DNA from: an uncultured Pseudomonadales bacterium | GTDB taxonomy: Bacteria; Pseudomonadota; Gammaproteobacteria; Pseudomonadales; Azotimanducaceae | Direction of reading: 5' to 3' | Length of the DNA stretch: 55,504 nucleotides | Assembly (NCBI GenBank): GCA_937921865.1 | Contig: CAKZWF010000074.1 | Location: forward strand, 1-55,504 | Notes under the pieces: model-generated | What the model was told of the DNA's origin: nothing | The model's database searches: none | What the model saw: only the letters and a program-made list of their open reading frames with translations | Shown: positions 8,624-16,974 of the stretch, piece after piece | Position numbering within the stretch: the first letter of the stretch is position 1 | How the letters are laid out: the number at the start of each line of letters is the position of its first letter | Program-made: the position numbers and the translations under genes

Positions 8624-10445
8624 CGCAATGGCGGCAGCGGACCTCAAGGCCCGTAACGATATGATTCCAGAGTTGCCGGCCGCATGGCCGGCGATGTGGC
8701 GGGCGATGAAGCGTGGTTATCAGGCAGAACCTGGACTGATCAGCATTGCCTTCGGTTTGTCATTACTCTCGGCATTGCCGGACGCGCTTATCGCGCTGTG
8801 GCTGAAGTTCATTGCCGATGGGATTCTCGGTGATGATCGAACGCTGGTGATCATCGCCGCGCTGGGGCTGGCGATGTCGGCGGCAGCTACCTGGTTTCTG
8901 CGGGTATTCAGTGACCGTACTCAGCGCCGCTTCCGTGATCGGGTAACCATCGCCCTGGAGGCGCACGTTGCCCGATTGCAGGCGAGTGTTGCGACCGTGG
9001 CCCATCAGGAACACCCGGAAATTCTCGATCGGTTGTCAGTCCTTCGGGATCAGGTATTTGTTCTCGATCACATGTATATGTCGCTGTTTTCCACCTGCGG
9101 CTGGATCCTGCGCCTGGGAGTCACTATTGCGCTGTTGATGTCCATCCACCCGGCGCTGGCGCTGCTGGCAGCTTTTGCCATCCCCACCGTGCTCACCGCC
9201 AGCTGGCGACCCGCCGTGGAGCGGGATGCGGAGGAGCGAGGCGCACCTTTCAACCGCATGGCGCGGCATCTGTTCACCACTGCGACCACTCAAGCGCCCG
9301 GCAAAGAGGTCCGGGTAACCGGCATCGGCGATCTGCTGGTGCGCCGACGACGGGCGGCCTGGGAGCAGTATTTTGGCCCGATCGAGTCAGCAAGATTGGC
9401 GACCGCACTGTGGAGCGCGCTGGCCTGGACCATTTTCGGCATCGGCTACATTGGTGCTGTGGTTTTTGTCGCGTCAGTACTCGACAGCACGCCGGGCGCG
9501 GTCCTGCTGGTGCTGGCCGCCGGGGCGCGGCTTTCCGCCTACATTGGCGCAACTGTTGGCGAGATTGGATTTCTGCGCGGCATCTGGATGGACGGTTCTC
9601 GACGCATGGCCTGGCTGGAGGATTACGCAGCTGCGGTAAACGAGCACGTCGAGGCGCCGGCGCCGGAAAAACTCCATCAGGGTATTCGCTTCGACAGTGT
9701 CGATTTCACCTACCCGGGTGGCACTCAGAAGGTTCTGGATAACATCAATCTGACCCTGCCGGCTGGGTCTGTGGTCGCCGTCGTGGGGGAGAACGGTGCC
9801 GGCAAGAGCACTCTGATAAAACTACTGTGTCGAATGTATCAGCCGGAGCGCGGCCGCATCTGGATCGATCAGACCGATCTGCGGACGGTATCTGCAGAAC
9901 AGTGGCGCGCTCGATTAGCTGGCGCGTTTCAGGATTTCTTCCGATTTGAGTACAACACTCAACGTTCAGTCGGGGTTGGAGATATTGATCGACTGGACGA
10001 TGAGCCGTCAGTGACTGCGGCTATCGAGCGCGCGGGTGCCGACGACGTCGTCCAGGCGCTGATTGCCGGACTGGAGACTCAGCTCGGGCCGACCTGGCCC
10101 GAGGGAGTAGATCTGAGTGTCGGTCAATGGCAGAAAATCGCCCTTGCCCGTGGCTTCATGCGCAATCGGCCGCTGGTGCTGGTGCTCGATGAACCAACCG
10201 CCGCGCTGGATGCGGAAACTGAACATGCGCTTTTTGAACGCTATGCGGCCACGGCAAAAACCGGTCTGGCTGAAGGTCGTATCACGATCCTGGTGTCTCA
10301 TCGTTTCAGTACCGTGCGGATGGCTGACCTGATTGTGGTGATGGACGGGGCGCGTATCGCGGAAGTGGGTGATCACGACACGCTGATGAAAGCAGATGGC
10401 CAGTATGCGCAGCTGTATAACATCCAGGCCAATGCTTACCGATGA
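8610..10445 (+). CDS. ABC exporter half-transporter, subunit B (membrane + ATPase domains)
   Basis: I place the start at the ATG at 8610, which has CAGGAGGG five bases upstream, although an in-frame TTG exists at 8589. This gives 611 residues and a 14-base overlap with subunit A. A six-helix membrane domain is followed by an ATPase domain with Walker A G-E-N-G-A-G-K-S (393-400) and Walker B V-L-D-E with E528. The signature motif reads L-S-V-G-Q (502-506) instead of L-S-G-G-Q. The ATP site made by subunit A's Walker motifs and this signature may therefore be the weaker one, a common asymmetry in heterodimeric exporters. Confidence 0.92.
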   Translation: MSSTSAMAAADLKARNDMIPELPAAWPAMWRAMKRGYQAEPGLISIAFGLSLLSALPDALIALWLKFIADGILGDDRTLVIIAALGLAMSAAATWFLRVFSDRTQRRFRDRVTIALEAHVARLQASVATVAHQEHPEILDRLSVLRDQVFVLDHMYMSLFSTCGWILRLGVTIALLMSIHPALALLAAFAIPTVLTASWRPAVERDAEERGAPFNRMARHLFTTATTQAPGKEVRVTGIGDLLVRRRRAAWEQYFGPIESARLATALWSALAWTIFGIGYIGAVVFVASVLDSTPGAVLLVLAAGARLSAYIGATVGEIGFLRGIWMDGSRRMAWLEDYAAAVNEHVEAPAPEKLHQGIRFDSVDFTYPGGTQKVLDNINLTLPAGSVVAVVGENGAGKSTLIKLLCRMYQPERGRIWIDQTDLRTVSAEQWRARLAGAFQDFFRFEYNTQRSVGVGDIDRLDDEPSVTAAIERAGADDVVQALIAGLETQLGPTWPEGVDLSVGQWQKIALARGFMRNRPLVLVLDEPTAALDAETEHALFERYAATAKTGLAEGRITILVSHRFSTVRMADLIVVMDGARIAEVGDHDTLMKADGQYAQLYNIQANAYR

Positions 10446-10470
10446 CGGGTTTGCTGAAGGTGCGCTCGGA

Positions 10471-11211
10471 CTATCTGGAGCGCCACCAGATCCAGTAGCC
10501 GGTGATGGCCAGACCGGCGAGCAGCAGGGTGCCCAGATTGATAACCCAAACGCCGATAGGACCAAACGCTCGGCCACTGTGTAAGTCCTGCAACAGCCGT
10601 TCAACGCTGAGCAGGCGCTGGCGATAAGCGCTCCGATAAATCTCGGCCTGCGATCCGCTGATCAGCTGTGGCGATTGCCACTCGATGTCTCCGGGTGGTT
10701 CCGGCACTGGGAGTGCGTTGAGCAGGGCTGAGTCCATCTGATGGATCCCGCTGCCGGTGTTTAACAGCACCTGACCCTGGTGCAGTGCAATCCCTGCCAG
10801 CGGTGTCAGCTGATCGATGCGTTCGAGCGCTCCGGGTGCAGTGGGCGAGAGCACAAACAGTGCGTCGGGGGTGCCAATAACCACCAGACCCTGATAGTTC
10901 ACTGCGCCCAGCAGTTCGCCTGCCTCGACAATCTGCTCGTCTTCCCAGAACAATCGATTGCCAACCTGGGCGATGCCGCTGTCGAAACTGACTTCGGCTG
11001 GTGCATCCAGGTTGTACGACTCCAGAATGAAGGGGGTCGATACGAACTGGTCTCCGAGCTGCAGACTGTCGAACTGCAGCGGCAGACCGGTAACAAGCAG
11101 ATACACCAGTACGCCCCCAGCCGCGACGCCCGCATAGCGGTGTATTCGGCGTAACAGTCTAGTCTGCCCGGGAAAGGATCTGCTGGGCTGATTCGGTCGG
11201 GGTCTGGTCAT
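10471..11211 (-). CDS. PepSY-associated transmembrane protein (putative extracytoplasmic electron-transfer subunit)
   Basis: The 246-residue protein has one N-terminal helix (about 22-45) preceded by R-R-I-H-R-Y-A-G, a large periplasmic domain, then D-L-H-S-G near 205 and a C-terminal helix rich in Trp. The H-R-x-x-G and L-H-S-G sequences are typical of PepSY_TM proteins, where histidines are thought to hold heme b and pass electrons across the inner membrane. Its start overlaps the FMN-binding protein gene by 53 bases. PepSY and FMN-binding partners are known from flavin-based extracytoplasmic electron transfer, and ferric reductases use similar parts. Its place behind feoAB suggests iron reduction, as an inference. 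Confidence 0.82.
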   Translation of the reverse strand: MTRPRPNQPSRSFPGQTRLLRRIHRYAGVAAGGVLVYLLVTGLPLQFDSLQLGDQFVSTPFILESYNLDAPAEVSFDSGIAQVGNRLFWEDEQIVEAGELLGAVNYQGLVVIGTPDALFVLSPTAPGALERIDQLTPLAGIALHQGQVLLNTGSGIHQMDSALLNALPVPEPPGDIEWQSPQLISGSQAEIYRSAYRQRLLSVERLLQDLHSGRAFGPIGVWVINLGTLLLAGLAITGYWIWWRSR

Positions 11212-11707
11212 GCAGTCTCAGCGCCACCCGCGCCATTCTCTTCATTGCTTTTACCGACAGGGTGGCGCCGGTGATGCCGTCAATGGATTGGGTGAGATGC
11301 TGGTCGGGTGTCAGACGGGCACTGACGAACTGGGCGGTAAATCTCGGCAACTGAATTTCCCAGCCGCGGCTTTCGCGAAACACCAGCACTTCAACGGTTT
11401 CGATCTCGCCCCGGGCAACAACTACGCCGGCGGTAATGGGTTTATCTTTGCCGATTTCGTCGAGGATCCACGCTGTCCTTTCGCCGTCCTGCCAGTAGCG
11501 GACGCGCATGCCCGGGCGCCAACCGAACTGGTTCTGCAGCTCTTGGCGCAGTTCTGGTGCCACCCAGAGCGCCTGGGCTGGAGGCGCTGAGTTGGCGAAG
11601 GTTCTGTTGATGAACTCATCCGGGTGCAGATAAACCCGTTCAGCGGCTGCTGCTGACGCAGCAGCTACCGAACAGATAATGCAACCGAGAATCATTCTTA
11701 TTTTCAT
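11159..11707 (-). CDS. Exported FMN-binding domain protein (ApbE-flavinylated electron carrier)
   Basis: The 182-residue protein has a signal peptide (about 1-22) and one FMN-binding domain. The flavinylation motif D-G-I-T-G-A-T is at residues 143-149. In RnfG, NqrC and related proteins the last threonine, here T149, carries FMN through a phosphoester bond made by ApbE. An apbE gene is present at 22881-23888. The protein should be a periplasmic one- or two-electron carrier working with the PepSY membrane protein encoded next to it. The porin, feoB, feoA and fur genes lie upstream on the same strand. Ferric-reductase function is inferred from context only. Confidence 0.87.
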   Translation of the reverse strand: MKIRMILGCIICSVAAASAAAAERVYLHPDEFINRTFANSAPPAQALWVAPELRQELQNQFGWRPGMRVRYWQDGERTAWILDEIGKDKPITAGVVVARGEIETVEVLVFRESRGWEIQLPRFTAQFVSARLTPDQHLTQSIDGITGATLSVKAMKRMARVALRLHDQTPTESAQQILSRAD

Positions 11708-11763
11708 CTAGATCATTGTGCCGTCAGCGTGGGCAGATTGGAAGCCCACTCATGCCTGATGGA

Positions 11764-13026
11764 TCAGAACTGATAACCCACACCCAGATCGAAGCCGCTG
11801 AAATCGCGGCCTGACTCGCTGTCCATGTCGTGTTCGCGATCCCGATAGTCGAACTTCAACACGACGTTATCAGTCGGGTAGAAGTTGAAGCCCAGTTCCC
11901 ACTGGTCGAACTGATCGCGATCCCGGCCGCCCTCTACGTCTTCATAACGGGTGTAGAAGCCCCAGTCTTTGCTCAACAGACGGACTTTCACGCTGGGCTC
12001 GATGTACCAGCCGGTCTGCTGGTCGACATCGGCGGCTTCGATGCCCTCGCCGTCGAAATTCCACTGCGCCCATAGCGCCCTGAGACTGAATGGCCCCCGG
12101 GTGTAGATGCCATGCGTGCTGACCAGCAGGCCCTCGTCGAGCAGGTCACCGCCATTGCCCTGGGTCGGGTCGGTCTGGTAATGCAGGGAGCCGGACAGTT
12201 CGAGGCCGGGAACTCCCGTGTACTTGACCCGACCGGTGTAGGCGAGATCGTCTGCCGCAGCGTTTGAGACCTTCTGACGGCCGCTGCGAACCCGATAGGC
12301 GCTGCTGCCGTCGGTGGGCATGTCCAGCCCGGAGGTGACGGCGAAGTCCCAGGAAATACCATTGCTGTAGCGACCGCCGATGCTGGCGCCACCTTCCCAC
12401 CAGGTGCTGGGAATGATGATGCTCTCCACGTTATTGCGTTCTACCCCATAGAAGGTCGGGGGTTCATGGGTTTCGTTGAGAATGCCGATCGGCAGCAGGA
12501 ACAGACCTGTACGCGCAAAGTACTGATCGGAGAGGTCGTATTCGATGTAGGCTTGCTCAACTTCGACCTCACCAGTATTGCTGCCATCCGCGGTGTCTTT
12601 GGTCAGCGCATGTTCGATTTCCACTTCGGTGACCAGCCGGATGCGATCGGTGAAGTCGTAGTTCATGAACGTGACAAAGCGGTGAAAGTCGACTTCTTTC
12701 AGGTCGTTGTCAGAGTCGTCTGCATCGAGGTTGTTGTAGTGCATCTCGCCGTAACCGCCAATGGACAGACGACTGTCACTGGTTTCCGCCAGCGCCTGTT
12801 CGACGTAACTGGCGGTGACATCCAGTTGCTCTTCGGTGATGCGCGCTTTGGCACGGGTGTTGGAAAGCTGTGATCGGGTGGCATCCAACTCATCGGTGAG
12901 CTGGTTAATCTGCGCCTGCTGGGACTCGACCAGTTGCCACAGCGCTTCGATGGAGCGATCGCTGGACCAGGCGCTGTTACTGGCGATCAGCAGTGACAAG
13001 CCGGTGACGGCGATGAATCTGCTCAT
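11764..13026 (-). CDS. Outer-membrane porin with N-terminal coiled coil
   Basis: I choose the ATG at 13026 (AAGGAA ribosome site, 420 residues), although the frame opens 11 codons earlier. A signal peptide ends near N-S-A-W-S-S. A coiled coil of about 55 residues (I-E-A-L-W-Q-L-V-E-S-Q-Q onward) comes next, then S-I-G-G-Y-G-E-M-H-Y, which starts a beta-barrel with alternating polar and aromatic strands and ends in F (G-V-G-Y-Q-F), the usual outer-membrane sorting residue. The coiled coil plus barrel resembles phosphate-selective or carbohydrate porins. A Fur-box-like site lies 57 bases upstream of the start, so iron control and a role in bringing iron or chelates to the periplasm are plausible. 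Confidence 0.87.
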   Translation of the reverse strand: MSRFIAVTGLSLLIASNSAWSSDRSIEALWQLVESQQAQINQLTDELDATRSQLSNTRAKARITEEQLDVTASYVEQALAETSDSRLSIGGYGEMHYNNLDADDSDNDLKEVDFHRFVTFMNYDFTDRIRLVTEVEIEHALTKDTADGSNTGEVEVEQAYIEYDLSDQYFARTGLFLLPIGILNETHEPPTFYGVERNNVESIIIPSTWWEGGASIGGRYSNGISWDFAVTSGLDMPTDGSSAYRVRSGRQKVSNAAADDLAYTGRVKYTGVPGLELSGSLHYQTDPTQGNGGDLLDEGLLVSTHGIYTRGPFSLRALWAQWNFDGEGIEAADVDQQTGWYIEPSVKVRLLSKDWGFYTRYEDVEGGRDRDQFDQWELGFNFYPTDNVVLKFDYRDREHDMDSESGRDFSGFDLGVGYQF

Positions 13027-13080
13027 TGGGTGTTCCTTGGCGGAGTTGCGAAAGAACATAGTTTAGCGAATAAGATTCTA

Positions 13081-13099
13081 AATAAAAACTATTCTCATT
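13081..13099 (-). promoter_or_regulatory. Putative Fur box upstream of the porin gene
   Basis: Read on the minus strand, 13083-13097 is TGAGAATAGTTTTTA. Compared with the 7-1-7 Fur consensus TGATAAT-N-ATTATCA, the left half matches 6 of 7 and the right half is AT-rich but weaker. The surrounding 60 bases are markedly AT-rich for this genome, as expected of a promoter. It lies between feoB and the porin gene, so the porin-FMN-PepSY genes may have their own iron-controlled promoter. Confidence 0.55.
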
Positions 13100-13122
13100 T
13101 AGATTTATAATAAAGTCTTACG

Positions 13123-15207
13123 TCAGTCGAGCTGAACCAGGGGGATCAGCGGCGGCGCCCGTCGCTGGCCAAAGCGGATCAGACCGACAAAAGCCAGCGC
13201 AGCCAGAGTAGATACCAAGCCGATCCATAACGCTGCTGCGGCCGGGTCCGCGGCAAAGTTACCGATCTGATAGCAGAGCACCGCACAGGTATAGGCGACA
13301 ACCACCGACCAGGTGGTGCTGAATACGGCCCAGAAGGCACCAATTTCTTTCAGAATGACCCCGATTGTGGCGACACAGGGCATGTACAGCAGGACGAACA
13401 GCAGATAAGAGAAGGCGCCAAGCTGGCCGTCGAAAAGCAGCTGCATCTGACCCAGGGTGCCCATGTCGACTTCCTGGGCGGCGGCCGCTTCCTGCAGATC
13501 CTGATCGCTTTCGATCGCGATGCCCAGTGGGTCGAGCAGACTGTCACCCAGCTCGGAAAGATTGGCGGGCACACTGACGACGGCAGCCTCGAGCAGTTCG
13601 CTGAGACTGGCCGGCTCGCCGTTGGCGTGGGGTGAATACAGCGCATCCAGTGTGCCGACTACAACCTCTTTGGCAAAGATGCCAGTGAAGATCCCGACGG
13701 TGGCGGGCCAGTTGTCGTCGGTGATACCCATCGGGTGAAAAACTGGTGTGATGGTGCGGCCAATAGCGGACAACACCGACTTCTCGCTGTTCTGGTTGTT
13801 GAAGCTGCCATCGGTGCCGACTGAGTTCACCACGTTGAGAATCACCACCACCGCGACAATGGCCTTGCCTGCCCGGACCACAAAACCCTTCAGGCGCTGC
13901 CAGGTCTGCAGCGTCAGATTCTTGATTGTGGGCAGATGGTAGGCGGGCAGTTCAAGGACAAACGCACTCTGGGGTGCCTGCACCAGATACTTGCGGACAA
14001 CCATCGCGCTGAGCACGGCCACGATGATGCCGATCAGATACAGAGCAAACACGATGTTCTGGCCGTTGCTCGGGAAAAAGGCGGCGGCAAACAGGGTGTA
14101 GACGGTCAACCGTGCACCACAGGACATGTAGGGTGCCATGATCGTGGTCAGGATGCGGTCTGGCTGGTTATCCAGGGTGCGGGTGGCCATGACCGACGGC
14201 ACGTTGCAGCCAAAGCCGACGATGAGCGGTACAAAAGATTTGCCGGGCAGGCCGAGACGCCGCAGCAGCCTGTCGACGATGAACGCGACGCGGCCCATGT
14301 AGCCGGTGTCTTCGAGAAAAGACAACACCAGGAACAGTGCGCCGATTACCGGGATGAAGGTGCCGACCAGTTGTACGCCACCACCGACGCCATCAGCGAG
14401 CAACACCGTCAGCCACTCGGGTAGACCAATGGCGGTCAGCAGCTGCCGGGGTCCTTCGACAAAAAGTACGTTGCCGACGCCGTCAAACAGGTCGATGAAT
14501 GCGGATCCGACATTGATGGAAAACAGGAACATCAGATACATCGCGGCCAGGAAGATCGGGAAGGCCAGTAGCGGATGCAGCACCACGGCATCAATGCGAT
14601 CGGTGATCGTATGCCGGACCGGGGTTGTTTTGCTGCAGTCCCGCAGCAGTCTGTCGATAAAATGATAGCGATCTTCGGGTGACGTGAACTTCGGCAACTC
14701 ACAATCCGGCAGCCGGGCATTTTCAATGGCATCTTTGAGTGGACCGACGCCATCGCTGTCACTGGCTATCATGGGAACTACCGGGCAGCCCAGTACCTGG
14801 GACAGGTGGAAGCTGTCGACGTGTATCCCGTGGCGATCGGCGACGTCGATCATATTCAGCGCGATCACCATCGGTTTGCCGGTCTCAAGCAGTTCCGTGG
14901 TCATATACAGGCCACGAGCCAGGCTTGACGCATCGATCACATTGACCAGGACATCGAGTGGTTCAGTTGCACTTTGAATCGCATTGCGGGCGATGCTTTC
15001 ATCGATCGCGTCGCCGACAGATTCAAGTGTGTAGGTGCCGGGCAGATCAACCACGCTGACCCGTTCACCGCCATGCCGAAACTCACCCGTCTTCTTCTCA
15101 ACGGTCACACCCGGCCAGTTGCCGACCCGCTGTCGGGTACCGGTCAGGACATTGAACAGCGTGGTTTTACCCGAATTTGGGTTGCCGACGAGCGCGATGG
15201 TGGTCAT
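13123..15207 (-). CDS. feoB: Ferrous iron transporter FeoB
   Basis: The 694-residue protein imports Fe2+ across the inner membrane. The N-terminal G domain has G1 G-N-P-N-S-G-K-T (8-15), a D-L-P-G G3 motif near 55, and N-M-I-D near 119 as G4. It continues into the membrane part with paired Gate motifs (conserved G-C-N-V-P and M-P-C-V-A segments). It is slightly shorter than E. coli FeoB but complete. The start overlaps the feoA stop by four bases. No feoC is present. A Fur box precedes feoA, so the pair should be repressed under iron sufficiency. Confidence 0.97.
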   Translation of the reverse strand: MTTIALVGNPNSGKTTLFNVLTGTRQRVGNWPGVTVEKKTGEFRHGGERVSVVDLPGTYTLESVGDAIDESIARNAIQSATEPLDVLVNVIDASSLARGLYMTTELLETGKPMVIALNMIDVADRHGIHVDSFHLSQVLGCPVVPMIASDSDGVGPLKDAIENARLPDCELPKFTSPEDRYHFIDRLLRDCSKTTPVRHTITDRIDAVVLHPLLAFPIFLAAMYLMFLFSINVGSAFIDLFDGVGNVLFVEGPRQLLTAIGLPEWLTVLLADGVGGGVQLVGTFIPVIGALFLVLSFLEDTGYMGRVAFIVDRLLRRLGLPGKSFVPLIVGFGCNVPSVMATRTLDNQPDRILTTIMAPYMSCGARLTVYTLFAAAFFPSNGQNIVFALYLIGIIVAVLSAMVVRKYLVQAPQSAFVLELPAYHLPTIKNLTLQTWQRLKGFVVRAGKAIVAVVVILNVVNSVGTDGSFNNQNSEKSVLSAIGRTITPVFHPMGITDDNWPATVGIFTGIFAKEVVVGTLDALYSPHANGEPASLSELLEAAVVSVPANLSELGDSLLDPLGIAIESDQDLQEAAAAQEVDMGTLGQMQLLFDGQLGAFSYLLFVLLYMPCVATIGVILKEIGAFWAVFSTTWSVVVAYTCAVLCYQIGNFAADPAAAALWIGLVSTLAALAFVGLIRFGQRRAPPLIPLVQLD

Positions 15208-15449
15208 GCGCGCTCGATGGCTTCCAGCAGCAGATGGTGAGCTTCCGCAGGACGCAGCACCAGCGAGTAGCCGCGAAACTGAATCTGGATGGGATCTCCG
15301 AGGGGGGCGCGACGTTTGACCTCCAGCTCAGTGCCGGGGATCAGACCCAGGCGCATCAGCCTGGCAGAGTAGTCGGTATCTGCCTGGTAGCCGACAACTC
15401 TGGCGGTGTCGCCTATCTTAAGTTGGCTGAGTGTCGTCTCCGGGAGCAT
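15204..15449 (-). CDS. feoA: FeoA, SH3-like accessory protein for FeoB
   Basis: The 81-residue protein has the typical FeoA sequence, with L-S-Q-L-K-I-G-D-T-A at the start, L-M-R-L-G-L-I-P-G-T near the middle, and an R-G-Y-S-L-V-L-R-P-A-E-A end. FeoA binds FeoB on the cytoplasmic side and is needed for full Fe2+ uptake. Its stop overlaps feoB by four bases (ATGA coupling). The Fur box at 15482-15502 lies 33 bases upstream of the start. Confidence 0.95.
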   Translation of the reverse strand: MLPETTLSQLKIGDTARVVGYQADTDYSARLMRLGLIPGTELEVKRRAPLGDPIQIQFRGYSLVLRPAEAHHLLLEAIERA

Positions 15450-15481
15450 GTCCGAGGGTCAGGTGAAAAGGGAGCCCATTT

Positions 15482-15502
15482 AAATGGAAACAATTCTCAT
15501 TT
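15482..15502 (-). promoter_or_regulatory. feoA: Fur box upstream of feoAB
   Basis: The 21 bases AAATGGAAACAATTCTCATT(T) form a near-palindrome. On the minus strand the core TGAGAATTGTTTCCA matches TGATAAT-N-ATTATCA at 6 of 7 positions on the left and 4 of 7 on the right. The site lies immediately upstream of feoA and downstream of fur, where Fur repression of feoAB is expected. This is the better of the two Fur sites in the window. Confidence 0.75.
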
Positions 15503-15574
15503 GCAATAGGCGCTGTGTCCCTGTTCGACGCTTTGCCAGCGCCTGGTCTTCGATCGATCGGGTGGCTCTTCGGA

Positions 15575-15976
15575 TCAGGATTTTTTGCGGACGTAGAGCA
15601 CGAGTTCATGATCGATCAGTTCGAAACCATGTTCCTGGGCAATCTCGTGCTGCAGCCTTTCGATGGCTTCGTTGATGAACTCGGTGACCTGACCAGTGTC
15701 CACATCCACCATGTGATCATGGTGCTCATCGCTGGCGAGCTCATAGACTGAATGACCGTCGTCGAAGTTGTGTCGCGATACGATCCCGGCAGCTTCGAAC
15801 TGAGTCAACACGCGATAGACGGTGGCCAGACCGACGGAGTCTTCAGAGTCCATCAGATGTTTATAGACATCCTCTGCGCTCATGTGATGAGGCTCGGCGT
15901 TCTCCAGAACTTCGAGCACTTTCAGGCGTGGCAGGGTGACTTTTAAACCCGCTCTTTTTATGTCTGATGCAGGCAT
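15575..15976 (-). CDS. fur: Ferric uptake regulator Fur
   Basis: The 133-residue protein has an N-terminal winged helix (L-P-R-L-K-V-L, A-T-V-Y-R-V-L recognition helix) and a C-terminal metal-binding dimerisation domain with H-H-D-H at 85-88. The length and H-H-D-H-M-V sequence identify Fur rather than Zur or PerR. The C-x-x-C pair that follows H-H-D-H in E. coli Fur is replaced by V-D-V-D-T, so the structural zinc cysteines are missing at that place, as in some other gammaproteobacterial Fur proteins. It sits directly upstream of its likely target feoAB. Confidence 0.95.
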   Translation of the reverse strand: MPASDIKRAGLKVTLPRLKVLEVLENAEPHHMSAEDVYKHLMDSEDSVGLATVYRVLTQFEAAGIVSRHNFDDGHSVYELASDEHHDHMVDVDTGQVTEFINEAIERLQHEIAQEHGFELIDHELVLYVRKKS

Positions 15977-16152
15977 TGGCTCTATCTGTAGTGGCTACTG
16001 GCGCTCATCGCGAAACGAGCGGCCACCCTAGCTTAAGCGCTACGGCGGGTCCAGTTCTGCGCTGCTACAATGCCGGATTTTGAACATCAGCAAGGCTGCC
16101 CTTTCAGCCGGATTCTTTGGGCGGTCAATGCGAGAACTGACGGGAAACAAAC

Positions 16153-16974
16153 GTGGCGGATCTCAAAGGCAAAATCGCATTGGTGACCAACGCGAGCTGT
16201 GATGTTGGCGGCGGCATGGCTCAAGGTCTGGCTGAGGCGGGCGCTACCATATACCTCGCCGATTCCCGGCTGAGTCCGCAGCAGCCGAGCGAACCTTCAA
16301 CCCTGGAAGCGACTGCTGCCAGGGTTGAGCAACTGGGCGGCCAGGCGATCATTCACATTCTCGAACCGGATGACGGCGCCGCGTCGGCGCTCTTCGAACG
16401 GATCGCCGCAGAACAGGGTGCTCTTGATTTACTGGTCAACAACGGCTGTCAGTTTTCTGCTGATCAGCCAAGCGACTTACCCTTCTGGCAACGGCCCCTG
16501 TCGGTCTGGGATGATCATTGTGGAGTCGCTCTGAGAGGCGCATACGTTGCCGCGGTGAAGGCGGCTGACATGATGGTGGCGGCGAAGCGCGGCCTGATCG
16601 TCAATGTGTTCTGTCGAAATGCACCAGAGGATTCGCGGGATATTGGCCGTGGCGTTGCGGAGGTTGGCTACGATCGTATCGCCAGAGATATTGCCCGGGC
16701 ACTGTCGCCCCATCACGTGACTGCACTGGCGTTGCGGACGGGGCCGATCGCGACCCCTCCAGTCCTGACGGGGATTGCCAGCGGCACGCCGCAGGCTGAT
16801 TCGGCTCACACCCAATCACCCCGATTTGTCGGCCGCTGTCTTGCCGCGCTGGCGATGGATCCTGACATTGCAGAAAAAACCGGCGGCAGCTACTCCGTAG
16901 CTGCGCTGGCAGCCGAGTACCGTTTCTCAGAACCCGATCAACACCGATCGACGCAGGATCCTGAACATGATTGA
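16153..16974 (+). CDS. SDR-family protein related to DHRS1, catalytic residues degenerate
   Basis: The 273-residue protein has a Rossmann fold. The cofactor loop reads T-N-A-S-C-D-V-G-G-G in place of TGxxxGIG, and L-L-V-N-N-G sits at the NNAG position. The order F-W-Q-R-P-x-x-x-W-D-D-H followed by L-R-G-A-Y-V resembles the DHRS1 branch of short-chain dehydrogenases. The catalytic serine region is V-F-C-R-N-A, and the Y-x-x-x-K motif reads Y-D-R-I-A, so both serine and lysine are replaced. It may be a non-catalytic or altered member. The GTG start has no strong ribosome site. It overlaps the dienelactone hydrolase gene by eight bases. Confidence 0.82.
   Translation: MADLKGKIALVTNASCDVGGGMAQGLAEAGATIYLADSRLSPQQPSEPSTLEATAARVEQLGGQAIIHILEPDDGAASALFERIAAEQGALDLLVNNGCQFSADQPSDLPFWQRPLSVWDDHCGVALRGAYVAAVKAADMMVAAKRGLIVNVFCRNAPEDSRDIGRGVAEVGYDRIARDIARALSPHHVTALALRTGPIATPPVLTGIASGTPQADSAHTQSPRFVGRCLAALAMDPDIAEKTGGSYSVAALAAEYRFSEPDQHRSTQDPEHD

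Noticed and set aside
6803..10445. ABC pair as part of a peptide antibiotic or lasso cluster
   Set aside because: No precursor peptide, tailoring enzyme or immunity gene is visible beside it.
15977..16152. TACAAT -10-like box in the fur/SDR gap
   Set aside because: No -35 box at proper spacing, so I do not claim a promoter.
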